Source: an uncultured Acetatifactor sp.
Lineage (GTDB): Bacteria; Bacillota; Clostridia; Lachnospirales; Lachnospiraceae
NCBI GenBank assembly: GCA_910579755.1
Contig: CAJTVB010000016.1
Coordinates: 32,595 to 96,594, forward strand
Direction: 5' to 3'
DNA: 64,000 nt
The position numbers and the translations under genes are program-made. Below, in pieces: positions 52,670-61,613 of the stretch. How positions within the stretch are numbered: position 1 is the stretch's first letter; the number at the start of each line of letters is the position of its first letter. A model generated the notes under the pieces. That model did not search any database and was not told the origin of the DNA. It was given only the letters and a program-made list of their open reading frames with translations.

Positions 52670-52908
52670 GTTAAAAAGTTCCTAAGCGGATTTACTGCCT
52701 TGGCCTGCTCCAGAATCTCTTCCCGGTTCACCTGAATAAACCGCTCAAGCTGCTGTACCTCCCAATCAGCAAAGCCGGCCCAGCTCTCTATTTTACCCTC
52801 TGGAAGAGTCCCTTCTGCATAGTCCCTTCCCCGCTGAAAGGAAACTCTCACAAATTTTCTGCCATCCTTTTGCAAAATCCCCGAAACCAGCATATTTACC
52901 TCGCCCAT
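52666..52908 (-). CDS. small conserved-looking hypothetical protein
   Basis: An 80-residue cytosolic protein: MGEVNMLVSGILQKDGRKF, VSFQRGRDYAEGTLPEGKIE and WEVQQLERFIQVNREEIL. Similar small proteins occur in Lachnospiraceae without known function. The ATG at 52908 follows AGAGGAGA at 8 nt. It lies 40 bp after the SPL-family gene and is probably in its mRNA. Confidence 0.7.
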   Translation of the reverse strand: MGEVNMLVSGILQKDGRKFVRVSFQRGRDYAEGTLPEGKIESWAGFADWEVQQLERFIQVNREEILEQAKAVNPLRNFLT

Positions 52909-52948
52909 ACCTTCGTCTCCTCTCTGTGCTCCCAACAGATTCTCCTGT

Positions 52949-53818
52949 TTAAAAAAGTGTCAGCTGCTGCCCGGCTTCCTTATCCTCAAATTCGTGCAGA
53001 TAAGAAAACAACTTGTCCGTATTGCTTTCCATCCCCGTCCTCCTGCAGGTTTCCCTGATCAGCTTCCATAGATATGCATGATTGGGGGAGGGTATTTCAT
53101 AGGCATTTCCAAAGGTACGGATATACTTATCCTTCATCCCCGGGAAGTGCTTGTCCAACTGTTCATAAAAATACTGCCTGTCTCCGTCCCGTAAAGTCAT
53201 TCCCACCCCAAAAGTCAGCACGCCGTAAACCCTGGCATGGGCACAGGCCTCAAGAAGCCCGCAAATATTTTCCTCTGTGTCATTGATAAACGGCAGAATG
53301 GGCGTCATCCAGACGATGGAAGGAATCCCTTCCTCACGCAGAATATTCAGCACCTGGATGCGCCTGCTGGTAACACACACATTTGGCTCCAATATTCTGC
53401 AAAGCTCATCGTCATATGTGGTCAGCGTGATCTGCACCACACATTTTGTCTTTCGGTTAATACGCTTCAACAGATCCAGATCCCGAAGTATCATATTGGA
53501 TTTCGTCTGGATCGCCAGCCCGAAGCCATACTGATCAATCAATTCCAGACATTTTCTGGTAAGCCCCAGCTCCCTTTCCAAATGCAGATACGGATCACTC
53601 ATGGCCCCTGTTCCGATCATGCATCTCTTTCGTTTGCTCCGAAGCGCCCGCTCCAACAGCTCCGGAGCATTCATCTTCACCTCTATGTCCTCAAAAGCGT
53701 GCTTCATCTGATAGCAGGTGCTGCGGGCATCACAGTAGATGCAGCCATGGGTACAGCCTCTGTACAGATTCATTCCGTTGTCTGCCGACAAAATCCCCTT
53801 TGCCTCCACTAAATGCAT
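52949..53818 (-). CDS. SPL-family radical SAM protein
   Basis: A 289-residue radical S-adenosylmethionine enzyme. The cluster motif C-x3-C-x2-C is in GCTHGCIYCDAR (about 22-33), followed by GTGAMSDPYLHLE and QTKSNMILRDLDLL. It belongs to the group related to spore photoproduct lyase, but is shorter than SplB (about 340 residues), so DNA lesion repair is not assured. GGGAGG precedes the start. Confidence 0.88.
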   Translation of the reverse strand: MHLVEAKGILSADNGMNLYRGCTHGCIYCDARSTCYQMKHAFEDIEVKMNAPELLERALRSKRKRCMIGTGAMSDPYLHLERELGLTRKCLELIDQYGFGLAIQTKSNMILRDLDLLKRINRKTKCVVQITLTTYDDELCRILEPNVCVTSRRIQVLNILREEGIPSIVWMTPILPFINDTEENICGLLEACAHARVYGVLTFGVGMTLRDGDRQYFYEQLDKHFPGMKDKYIRTFGNAYEIPSPNHAYLWKLIRETCRRTGMESNTDKLFSYLHEFEDKEAGQQLTLF

Positions 53819-53935
53819 CTTGCGGCTCCCTCCCTCTGTGATGTTAATTCACAGCCTCTCCATCCACATTCGCAAAGCCAGCCAGTGTTACTGTCTGCTG
53901 ATTCTCATGTGGCTGTGATTAGTAACTCTGAAATA

Positions 53936-53980
53936 ACAAAAAAGCTCGGAAATCCTTGATTTGTCAGGGACTTACGAGCT
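53936..53980 (-). terminator. terminator after tRNA-Leu
   Basis: Minus-strand AGCTCG and CGAGCT pair, extended by TAAGTCC with GGATTTC, and are followed by TTTTTTGTTATTTC. It starts 10 bp after the tRNA 3' end. Confidence 0.85.
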
Positions 53981-53989
53981 GTCAGATTC

Positions 53990-54076
53990 TGGTGCCGGTG
54001 GTGGGACTCGGACCCACACACCCTTGCGGATAACAGATTTTGAGTCTGTCTCGTCTGCCAATTCCGACACACCGGC
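53990..54076 (-). tRNA. tRNA-Leu, anticodon CAA
   Basis: An 87-nt class II tRNA with CCA encoded. The acceptor stem GCCGGTG pairs with CACCGGC, the anticodon loop is CTCAAAA between CAGA and TCTG, giving anticodon CAA (reads UUG), a variable arm is present and the T arm carries GGTCCGAGTCCC. It is a single-gene unit with its own promoter and terminator. Confidence 0.97.
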
Positions 54077-54101
54077 ATTTATTTAGGCTGTTTTCAGGCA
54101 T

Positions 54102-54127
54102 CTTTCAAAGGTGAAAACACCTGAAAG
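54102..54127 (-). other. hairpin in the tRNA-Leu precursor leader
   Basis: CTTTCAGGTG and CACCTTTGAAAG pair around a TTTT loop (2-nt bulge), between the promoter and the tRNA 5' end. Possibly part of the precursor removed by RNase P. Confidence 0.5.
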
Positions 54128-54143
54128 CTTCTGCAACAAAAGC

Positions 54144-54172
54144 ATTATAGCACGAATATCTCCGGAACGCAA
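54144..54172 (-). promoter_or_regulatory. tRNA-Leu promoter
   Basis: Minus-strand TTGCGT, 17-bp spacer, perfect TATAAT with extended TG, 67 bp before the tRNA. Confidence 0.75.
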
Positions 54173-54205
54173 GCAATTTTTTTAGTCCAGGGGGTACTGT
54201 AAGCA

Positions 54206-55240
54206 TTAAGAAAATGTATAGCCTATGGACAAGGAATTCCCGCTGACGACAATGTCCGCTGTGCTTCCCACTATAAGCGGCATCATGGGCGGCCTGTGCC
54301 CCAGATCCATATCCATAATCACAGGAACATTCTTTGGCCCGGCTGTCTCCAGTACTGCCTCGTATGCGTCCAGGCCGGCCATGGGCTCCCCGTTGGCCGG
54401 TCTGCCGATGAGAAAGCCCTTCACATAATCGAACCAGCCGGCTTCTTCCATCTGCCACATAGCCCGGCGAATGGCAAACACATTCAGATCGCAGGATTCC
54501 AGAAACCAGACAATACCGTCCTGATGGTACCGCTCTATAAACTGTCTGGTTTTGTCAAAACGTGTTCCCGTAAGATTTACCAGGCAGTCCATACATCCGC
54601 CCAAAAGCCTTCCCTGAAACTGCAGTTTCGATGTGACCATTGTATTTCCCACATAGCATTTCATGGCCAGCTCCTCGGTTAAATGGTACGGCTCCAAAGG
54701 ATGATCCTCATCCTTCAGGGATTCCTTTTCCCATCTGCCGTAGCTTCCCACCGACCTTGCCTGCCCCGTGAGAACAGCCGCCGCGTCTTCCAGGGATTTA
54801 TCCCAGGGCTCCATGCCAAAGGCCGCCGCACAGGGACCATACAGAGAAGCTGTATCCGTCAGCGTAGCAAGCAGATATGTCAGATTTGTATTGTCGGAAT
54901 AACCCATAAACCATTTAGGCTTTGCCTGAGCCAGCCTTACAAAATCTATATATGGCAAAATCTCACACATCAGCTCTCCGCCCCCGCAGGAGATCAGACA
55001 GTCTGTGTTCCCTGAGCAGTACAGCTCCATAAACTCCTGGGCGCATTTTTCCGGCGTATTGCTGATACCGATGCCTGCATCCGCATAGCAGTTAGGCCCC
55101 GGCAGCGTGCGATAGCCTTTCTCCTGCCACTTTTTCAACGCATTCATAAAAGCGGCCCTGTAAGGCTGCACGGCACAGCCGTAAGAAGGCGCAGGAAAGC
55201 CTATGGTGCCGCCCGGCTTTAAACTTTCAGGATATCTCAT
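54206..55240 (-). CDS. S66 family LD-carboxypeptidase-like protein
   Basis: A 344-residue serine peptidase of family S66, whose members cut the L-Lys/DAP-D-Ala bond of wall peptides (LdcA) or detoxify microcin C (MccF). The nucleophile is in FMGYSDNTNLTYLL, the Glu in WFLESCDLN and the His in LGHRPPMMPL. The Asp-Asn-Thr after the serine is the MccF-type version. No signal peptide. GAGGT precedes the start. Last gene of a run after lysA. Confidence 0.88.
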   Translation of the reverse strand: MRYPESLKPGGTIGFPAPSYGCAVQPYRAAFMNALKKWQEKGYRTLPGPNCYADAGIGISNTPEKCAQEFMELYCSGNTDCLISCGGGELMCEILPYIDFVRLAQAKPKWFMGYSDNTNLTYLLATLTDTASLYGPCAAAFGMEPWDKSLEDAAAVLTGQARSVGSYGRWEKESLKDEDHPLEPYHLTEELAMKCYVGNTMVTSKLQFQGRLLGGCMDCLVNLTGTRFDKTRQFIERYHQDGIVWFLESCDLNVFAIRRAMWQMEEAGWFDYVKGFLIGRPANGEPMAGLDAYEAVLETAGPKNVPVIMDMDLGHRPPMMPLIVGSTADIVVSGNSLSIGYTFS

Positions 55241-55313
55241 CCGTTACACCTCATTTTCTTTTCCATACTGCCCGGACAAAATACCCGGATTTGGCTCTGC
55301 TCTCATGGCAGTC

Positions 55314-56591
55314 TCAGCCTTCTGGAAAAAGTCTTTCATATATTTCAAACTGATCAAGAGTGGCAAAATAGTCCCTGGGAGTCTCAGCCCGGCGGATCAG
55401 TTGTACAGAACCATTCTCCCGAAGAAGCAGTTCCGCAGACTTCAGTTTGCCGTTATAATTATATCCCATAGAATAACCATGTGCTCCCGTGTCGTGTATT
55501 ACAATATAATCTCCAATTTCTACCCGGGGAAGCATTCTGTCAATGGCAAATTTATCATTGTTTTCACACAGGGAGCCTGTTACATCATATTTGCAGCTAC
55601 AAGGCTCCTCCTCCTTCCCCAGCACGGTGATATGATGATAAGCTCCGTACATGGCAGGACGCATCAAATGGACGGCACAGGCATCCACCCCCAAATATTC
55701 CTTATGAGTATGCTTCTCATGGATCACCTTTGTCACCAAATGACCGAAGGGACCTGTCATAAACCGCCCCAGCTCCGTGTAAATAGCCACATCTCCCATG
55801 CCCGCCGGCGTCAGAATCTCCTCATAAGCCTCTCTCACACGGCTGCCGATAATATGGATATCGTTGGGCTCCTGATCGGGACGGTAAGGGATTCCGATTC
55901 CCCCTGACAGATTAATAAAAGCAATATGGGCCCCCGTTTCCTTATGAAGCTTCACTGCCAGCTCGAACAACTGTCTGGCCAAGGTGGGATAATACTCATT
56001 GGTAACCGTATTGCTGGCCAGGAACGCATGAATCCCAAAATTCTTAACTCCCTTTTCCCTCAGGATCCGAAAGCCCTCAAACATCTGCTCCGTGGTAAAG
56101 CCGTACTTGGCATCCCCGGGATTGTCCATAATATCCGTTCCCAGCGAAAAATATCCGCCGGGATTATAACGGCAGCTTAAGGTATCCGGCAGGAAACCCA
56201 AGGTTTTTTCAAGAAAATCAATATGGGTGATATCATCCAGATTGATTACGGCGCCCAGCCGGGCCGCCAGCGCAAACTCCTCCGCCGGAGTGTCATTGGA
56301 GGAAAACATAAGGTCCGCACCCTTCATGCCCACCGCATGGCTGAGCATCAGCTCTGTCATGGAGGAACAGTCGCATCCGCATCCGTACTCCTTCAGTATA
56401 TCCATCAAAAAAGGGTTGGGAGCCGCTTTTACCGCAAAATACTCTCTATAGCCTTTATTCCAGGAAAAAGCCTCCTTCAGAGCTCTGACATTTTCCCGGA
56501 TCCCCCTTTCATCATAGATATGAAAGGGGGTGGGATATGTCTTTACAATCTCCTCCACCATTTCCCTGGTCACAAATGCCGGTTTATTCAT
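55314..56591 (-). CDS. lysA: diaminopimelate decarboxylase
   Basis: PLP-dependent last step of lysine synthesis from meso-diaminopimelate, 425 residues. Features: YFAVKAAPNPFLMDIL with the PLP lysine, GGIGIPYRPDQ, GRFMTGPFGHLVT, GSLCENNDKFAIDR with the intersubunit cysteine, and DTGAHGYSMGYNYNG. It follows ddh by 33 bp, so the pair runs from tetrahydrodipicolinate through meso-DAP to lysine in two enzymes. Confidence 0.93.
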   Translation of the reverse strand: MNKPAFVTREMVEEIVKTYPTPFHIYDERGIRENVRALKEAFSWNKGYREYFAVKAAPNPFLMDILKEYGCGCDCSSMTELMLSHAVGMKGADLMFSSNDTPAEEFALAARLGAVINLDDITHIDFLEKTLGFLPDTLSCRYNPGGYFSLGTDIMDNPGDAKYGFTTEQMFEGFRILREKGVKNFGIHAFLASNTVTNEYYPTLARQLFELAVKLHKETGAHIAFINLSGGIGIPYRPDQEPNDIHIIGSRVREAYEEILTPAGMGDVAIYTELGRFMTGPFGHLVTKVIHEKHTHKEYLGVDACAVHLMRPAMYGAYHHITVLGKEEEPCSCKYDVTGSLCENNDKFAIDRMLPRVEIGDYIVIHDTGAHGYSMGYNYNGKLKSAELLLRENGSVQLIRRAETPRDYFATLDQFEIYERLFPEG

Positions 56592-56624
56592 ATTCGTATT
56601 TCTCCTTCAAAAAAGCGACAGTCT

Positions 56625-57614
56625 TTAAAGCATGGTTCTCCGCAGTTCCTCCGCCGATAACGGACTCAGATCCACAGGCGCAACATCAAATACCGTTTTA
56701 CAGCCTGTTATTCCCCGCCGGTTCATGCGGCAGGCCGCTCTGGCGTAAGCCGCCAGCACACAGGCCGTAAATTCAGGATTGGAATCCAGCTTCAAGCTAT
56801 ATTCAATTACATGGTTATGTTCTTCATTCATTCCGGTTTTTCCCGTTCTCAGCACAAAACCGCCATGAGGAATTCCACTATGCTCTCTCTCCAGCTCCTC
56901 CTGAGTAATAAAATGCACTGTAGTGTCATAATCCGCAAAGTAATTCGGCATACTCTTGATCTCATTTTCAATCTTCTGCAGGTCCGCTCCTTCCTCCGCC
57001 ACTACATAACAATCCCGCAAATGCTTTTCCCTGGTGGAAAGCACCGGGTTTTCGCAATTCCTCACGGCCTCCAGGGCTGCCTCCACAGGAATAGTATATT
57101 GCTTCGCATCCCTTACGCCGGGGATCCGCCGGACTGCATCGGAATGCCCCTGGCTGACACCCTTTCCCCAGAAGGTATAATCACTTCCCTGCCGCAGGAT
57201 CGCGCTGGCATACAGCCTGTTTAAAGAAAACATACCCGGATCCCAGCCCACGGAAATGATTGCGGTTCTGCCGCCCCTTTCCGCAACGGCATTCACCCTG
57301 TCAAAATGCTCCGGAATCCTGGCATGAGTGTCAAAACTATCCACCACATTAAAATGCTCTGCATATTCCGCTGTCTGCCGGGGCAGATCCGTGGCGGATC
57401 CTCCGCAGAGCACCAGTACATCGATGTCCTCCTTCATGTCCATAAGCCTGTCCATGGAATAGACCTGTACACTGCCGGAGGTTTTGACTCTGACTTCATC
57501 CGGATCCCTCCTGGTAAATACAGCCGCAAGCTCCATATCCTCATTCTGTCTTATGGCATATTCCACTCCTCTGCCCAGGTTTCCATAACCTACAATTCCA
57601 ATTCGAATTTTCAT
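56625..57614 (-). CDS. ddh: meso-diaminopimelate dehydrogenase
   Basis: NADPH-dependent one-step reductive amination of tetrahydrodipicolinate to meso-DAP, 329 residues. N-terminal Rossmann GIVGYGNLGRGVEYAI, then VLCGGSATDLP, VDSFDTHARIPEHF, VGWDPGMFSLNRLYA and FWGKGVSQGHSDAVRRI. All match Ddh rather than DapB. Other DAP-pathway genes are not in the window. GAGGT precedes the start. Confidence 0.95.
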   Translation of the reverse strand: MKIRIGIVGYGNLGRGVEYAIRQNEDMELAAVFTRRDPDEVRVKTSGSVQVYSMDRLMDMKEDIDVLVLCGGSATDLPRQTAEYAEHFNVVDSFDTHARIPEHFDRVNAVAERGGRTAIISVGWDPGMFSLNRLYASAILRQGSDYTFWGKGVSQGHSDAVRRIPGVRDAKQYTIPVEAALEAVRNCENPVLSTREKHLRDCYVVAEEGADLQKIENEIKSMPNYFADYDTTVHFITQEELEREHSGIPHGGFVLRTGKTGMNEEHNHVIEYSLKLDSNPEFTACVLAAYARAACRMNRRGITGCKTVFDVAPVDLSPLSAEELRRTML

Positions 57615-57633
57615 CCTTATACCTCAATCACTG

Positions 57634-58308
57634 TTATCTATTCTCAATCTGCCAGTCAATCGGCTGAATGCCATGCTCCTCCAGAAATTCATTTGTCTGA
57701 CTGAAGGGCCTGCTTCCGAAAAATCCATTGTGGGCCGAAAGCGGACTTGGATGAGCCGCCTCCAAAATCAGATGCTTCGGGTTGTCCAGCATCCGCTTCT
57801 TGGTCTGGGCTGGTCTTCCCCACAAAATAAATACAATAGGCCTGTCCTGCTTATTCAACGCGGCAATGGCGGCATCCGTAAACTTTTCCCAGCCCTTTCC
57901 CCGATGAGAATTGGCCAGATGAGCCCGGACAGTCAGCACCGTATTAAGCATCAGCACTCCCTGCTCGGCCCACTTTACCAAATACCCGTTGTTGGGAATA
58001 TAACACCCCAGATCCTCATGGAGCTCCTTATAAATATTTACCAGAGACGGAGGGATATCCACCTCCGGCTTCACGGAAAAGCACAGTCCATGAGCCTGTC
58101 CCACATTATGATAGGGATCCTGCCCAATAATGACCACCTTCACCTGGCTCAGCGGCGTCAGATGAAAGGCATTGAAAATATCATCCGCGGGAGGAAACAC
58201 TTGCGTTGTATTATACTCATTTTTCACAAAATCATAGAGCTCTCTGTAATAGGGTTTATGGAACTCCGTCTCCAGCTCTCCCAACCAGTCATTGTCTATC
58301 ATTGCCAT
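57634..58308 (-). CDS. ung: uracil-DNA glycosylase
   Basis: Removes uracil from DNA, family 1 UDG, 224 residues. Water-activating motif GQDPYHNVGQAHGLCFSV and the minor-groove loop HPSPLSAHNGFFGSRPFS are complete. GGGAGG lies 9 nt before the ATG. Between hisF and ddh in the same direction. Confidence 0.97.
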   Translation of the reverse strand: MAMIDNDWLGELETEFHKPYYRELYDFVKNEYNTTQVFPPADDIFNAFHLTPLSQVKVVIIGQDPYHNVGQAHGLCFSVKPEVDIPPSLVNIYKELHEDLGCYIPNNGYLVKWAEQGVLMLNTVLTVRAHLANSHRGKGWEKFTDAAIAALNKQDRPIVFILWGRPAQTKKRMLDNPKHLILEAAHPSPLSAHNGFFGSRPFSQTNEFLEEHGIQPIDWQIENR

Positions 58309-58371
58309 CTTTCGTATCCTCCCTTTCTACAAGTATCCCTTTTCCACCCCGTCCTCTGAATTCTCTGCCCC

Positions 58372-59130
58372 TTAAAGTCTCACGCTGATTCCCCTGGCCT
58401 TCAGATATTCCTTCAGCTTCCTGATCTCCAATTCTCGATAGTGAAAAAGAGACGCCGCCAGTAGAGCCTCGGCCCCTGCTTCTGCCAAAGCTTCATAAAA
58501 GTGCTCCTGTTTCCCGGCTCCCCCTGAAGCAATAACGGGAATTTTCACAGCCTCCGCCACGCTTTTGGTCAGTTCCAGGTCATAGCCCTCTCCGGTACCG
58601 TCCCTGTCCATGCTGGTAAGCAGGATCTCTCCGGCTCCCAGAGCTTCCGCCCTGACAGCCCACTCCACGGCATCCATTCCCATGTCTATCCGTCCGCCGT
58701 TTTTATAGATATTCCAGCCCCCATCCTCCCTGCGCTTGGCATCGATGGCCACCACCACACATTGGCTGCCGAACCGATCAGCCGCATCACTGATCAGCCT
58801 GGGCTCCATAATTGCAGCAGAATTCACTGAAACCTTGTCAGCCCCTTCTCTCAGGATCGCCCGGAAATCCTCCACAGTGCGGATTCCGCCGCCTACGGTA
58901 AAAGGGATAAACACCCTGCCGGCTACCTTGCGGACCCATTCAAGCTGCGTGGCCCGATCATCGGCAGACGCCGTGATATCAAGAAAAACCAGTTCATCGG
59001 CTCCCTCCCTGTCATAGCCTTCCGCAACCTCTGCCGGATCTCCCGCATCCCGAAAGTTCACAAAATTTACTCCCTTTACAACACGTCCGTCCTTTACGTC
59101 CAGACAGGGAATGATCCTTTTTGTATGCAT
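58372..59130 (-). CDS. hisF: imidazole glycerol phosphate synthase, cyclase subunit
   Basis: Makes imidazole glycerol phosphate and AICAR in histidine synthesis, using ammonia from HisH. The 252-residue half-barrel duplication shows IIPCLDVKDGRVVKGVNF with the catalytic Asp, FIPFTVGGGIRTVEDF, ILLTSMDRDGTGEGYDLEL and IASGGAGKQEHF. The start has GGAGGAG and overlaps the hisH stop by one base. Confidence 0.96.
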   Translation of the reverse strand: MHTKRIIPCLDVKDGRVVKGVNFVNFRDAGDPAEVAEGYDREGADELVFLDITASADDRATQLEWVRKVAGRVFIPFTVGGGIRTVEDFRAILREGADKVSVNSAAIMEPRLISDAADRFGSQCVVVAIDAKRREDGGWNIYKNGGRIDMGMDAVEWAVRAEALGAGEILLTSMDRDGTGEGYDLELTKSVAEAVKIPVIASGGAGKQEHFYEALAEAGAEALLAASLFHYRELEIRKLKEYLKARGISVRL

Positions 59131-59747
59131 TAATGCTCCTCCGTAATCCGGATAAAGTTTTGAAGTATCTGCAGTCCTGTGTCCGAGCTCTTTTCCGGAT
59201 GAAACTGACAGGCAAATACATTTCCCTGTTCCACACAGGTATCCATCAGCACTCCATATTCCGTCTGCGCCAGAACGCTCTCCCGGTCCCCGGCCTGCAG
59301 GTAGTAGGAATGCACAAAATACACATAAGCGTTCTCCGGAATTCCCTCAAGAAGCCTTCCACGCCTGCAAATGCGCAGATCATTCCAGCCAATATGAGGG
59401 ACCTTCAGCCTTCCGGCATCCGGAATTCTGCAGATTTTTCCCTTCAGAATCCCCAGCCCCTCTGCCCCGGGACTTTCCTGGCTGCTCTCAAACAGCAATT
59501 GCAGCCCAAGACAAATTCCCAAAAAAGGAGTCTGGCTCTCTACACACTCCCGGATCACCGGCACAAGGCCATATCCGGAAATTTTTTCCATGGCATCTCC
59601 GAATGCACCCACCCCCGGCAGTATCACACCGTCGGCTTCTAAAATTTCGGAAGGCTCCCTTGTAACCTGTGCCTGCTGCCCCAGCCGGGCCAGGGCCTTT
59701 TCCACGCTCCTGATATTTCCGGCATCATAGTCAATGATCGCTATCAT
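59130..59747 (-). CDS. hisH: imidazole glycerol phosphate synthase, glutaminase subunit
   Basis: Class I glutaminase feeding ammonia to HisF, 205 residues. MIAIIDYDAGNIRSVEKAL opens it, the nucleophile is in PFLGICLGLQLLFE, and the His-Glu pair in FACQFHPEKSSDTGL. The ATG at 59747 has AAGGGAAG upstream and is the family start. First gene of the run hisH-hisF-ung-ddh-lysA. No other his gene is present in the window. Confidence 0.96.
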   Translation of the reverse strand: MIAIIDYDAGNIRSVEKALARLGQQAQVTREPSEILEADGVILPGVGAFGDAMEKISGYGLVPVIRECVESQTPFLGICLGLQLLFESSQESPGAEGLGILKGKICRIPDAGRLKVPHIGWNDLRICRRGRLLEGIPENAYVYFVHSYYLQAGDRESVLAQTEYGVLMDTCVEQGNVFACQFHPEKSSDTGLQILQNFIRITEEH

Positions 59748-59865
59748 TTTCTTCCCTTTCCCTGGCATCCGGCCCTCACGTAAGTCCCGGCCCAGCCCTC
59801 ATGGCTTGACGAATGCCGTAAAGACCAGGCTCCACGCCTGCGGCGGAGCATTCCGCTTAAAAAGC

Positions 59866-61566
59866 TCACTGATTGTCGATAAAAGTATCTCCTCCCAGCT
59901 CTTCCTCCTCCGGAAGCGGATCCTCCATCTGATCGGGCACCTGAATCTCTTCTTCATCCGGGCCATTGCTTTCCGTATTCCCGCCATAGACCTGGCCCTG
60001 GGCAATGGCCGTCACGGTTCTTGTATACTCCACATCCCTGGCCAATGCCGCAATCTCTCTGGCATCCTCTTCCGTAAGCCCGTAGCTTTCCGACAAAGCA
60101 GACAAAATCTTTCCGTATTCCGCCTCCACCTCCGGCAGGGCATTCCATGCTGCCGCATACTGGTAAAGCTCCGGATACCGATCTACCGTGCGGATCAGGC
60201 TGTCCAGAGCACGGACCTGATCTCCTTCGCTTAAATACATTTCATATTCCCGTACCCAGAGCCTGATATAGAGAATGCTCTTCGATTTTCCAAGCAGTGT
60301 CTCATCGGACTCATTAAGCTCCTTGCCAAAAAGATTTTCATAGCAGGTCTGATAGTCCCCCGCCTGGAAAGCGGCTCTGGCAGTCTGTTTGTCCACATAT
60401 TCCACTGAGGCATTTATAAATACAAAAAGCAATACTCCCACGGATATGCCCACCAAAATAACCGGAATCGCATTTTTAAAGGAAAAATGCTTCCCCCCAG
60501 GAGTCTCTGCTTCCTCCTTGGGCGGCTTTACCTTTTTGGGCTTCGCAGGCTTGGGCGCCTTTTTAGGCTTCGCAGGCTTTTCCTTTTTAGGTTTGGCTTT
60601 CTTGGCTTTCTTCTTCTCCGAAGCCTGGGCCGCTTTCTCTATATCTTCTTCGCTTTCCCCGTCCTCTTCCGTCAACAGGTCTGCCATCTTGGATAAAAGC
60701 CCCTGTTTCTTTTCGGGCTCCTCCTCCATATCGGCAGAGGCATCCGCAATAAACTCATCCATTTTATCTTCGTCAGAACCCGCTGGAATCTCATCCTGCT
60801 CCGGAAGCTCTCCCATCTCCGGCTTTCCTGCATCAGCCGCATTCTCGGCCAAAAGATCCACATCCACATTGGTATCATCCAGCACACTGTCCAGATTAAA
60901 GCCTGCTTCCTCCCGGGCAGACCCTGCATCTTCCTCCAATGTATCCTTTTCCGGCATTTCTCCCTCCGGAAGCTGTGCCTCCTTCTCCAGGGTTTCCGCC
61001 TCGGAAACGATGAAATCCAAAAGCTCTTTGTCAAAAAGTGACTCATCGCTTTCTGCCTGGGACTGCCTGCGGGAAGCTGCCTGCTTTTTTTCCGCCGAAG
61101 CCTTCCCCTCCTGCTTCGCCGTGTCCTTTCCGGTACTCTTTTGGGCTGCTTTCGCCAGCCTGTCAGCTTCCTTCCGGGCGGCTTTGGCTTCCTTTGCCTC
61201 CCTTTTGGCAGCTTTTTTTCTGGCAGCCTCTTCCTTGCGTCTCCTCTTTTTGTCACGCGTCTGTTGAATTCTGTCAGCCTTGTCCCCGGATGCCTCTTTG
61301 GATACCTCCCGTCCGGAGCCCGCAGTGTCGTCTATATCCGCATCCGTTCCACGGGCTTTTGCCTGTGATTCTTCAGGGACATCCAATCCGGCCCTCTGAA
61401 ATCCGGCCTCCAGAAGCTCCTGGATCTCATCCTCCGAAAGCTCGCTGACCTCATCCACATCCACGGTGTCCCCGCCCTCTGAAGAAGGCTCCGAGGCCTT
61501 CGGCAACTCACCGCTTTCTTCCATCTCATCTAACAGTTTATCAAGATAATCTTCTTGTGAAGGCAT
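59866..61566 (-). CDS. long charged single-pass membrane protein, function unknown
   Basis: A protein of about 566 residues. About 1-360 are highly charged low complexity: acidic N-terminus, a Lys/Arg/Ala-rich helix (AARKKAAKREAKEAKAARKE), an acidic middle, and a Lys-Pro-Ala stretch of KPKK units. One membrane helix follows (about 375-393, IPVILVGISVGVLLFVFI). The outer C-terminal part of about 170 residues is helical with a TPR-like start (ARAAFQAGDYQTCYENLFG) and an acidic tail. The start is uncertain: an ATG at 61566 is given, with AAAGGA about 12 nt before it. It overlaps or abuts the Sir2-like gene, so it is likely cotranscribed with it. Confidence 0.7.
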   Translation of the reverse strand: MPSQEDYLDKLLDEMEESGELPKASEPSSEGGDTVDVDEVSELSEDEIQELLEAGFQRAGLDVPEESQAKARGTDADIDDTAGSGREVSKEASGDKADRIQQTRDKKRRRKEEAARKKAAKREAKEAKAARKEADRLAKAAQKSTGKDTAKQEGKASAEKKQAASRRQSQAESDESLFDKELLDFIVSEAETLEKEAQLPEGEMPEKDTLEEDAGSAREEAGFNLDSVLDDTNVDVDLLAENAADAGKPEMGELPEQDEIPAGSDEDKMDEFIADASADMEEEPEKKQGLLSKMADLLTEEDGESEEDIEKAAQASEKKKAKKAKPKKEKPAKPKKAPKPAKPKKVKPPKEEAETPGGKHFSFKNAIPVILVGISVGVLLFVFINASVEYVDKQTARAAFQAGDYQTCYENLFGKELNESDETLLGKSKSILYIRLWVREYEMYLSEGDQVRALDSLIRTVDRYPELYQYAAAWNALPEVEAEYGKILSALSESYGLTEEDAREIAALARDVEYTRTVTAIAQGQVYGGNTESNGPDEEEIQVPDQMEDPLPEEEELGGDTFIDNQ

Positions 61567-61613
61567 ATCAACACACATTCCTTTCCACAGCCTGAATTTC
61601 CATGTATAGTTTA

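Noticed and set aside
53276..53400. CRISPR or phage remnants anywhere in the window
   Set aside because: No array of spaced direct repeats, integrase, transposase or phage structural gene was found on either strand; the repeats seen are coding heptads and an A-rich leader.
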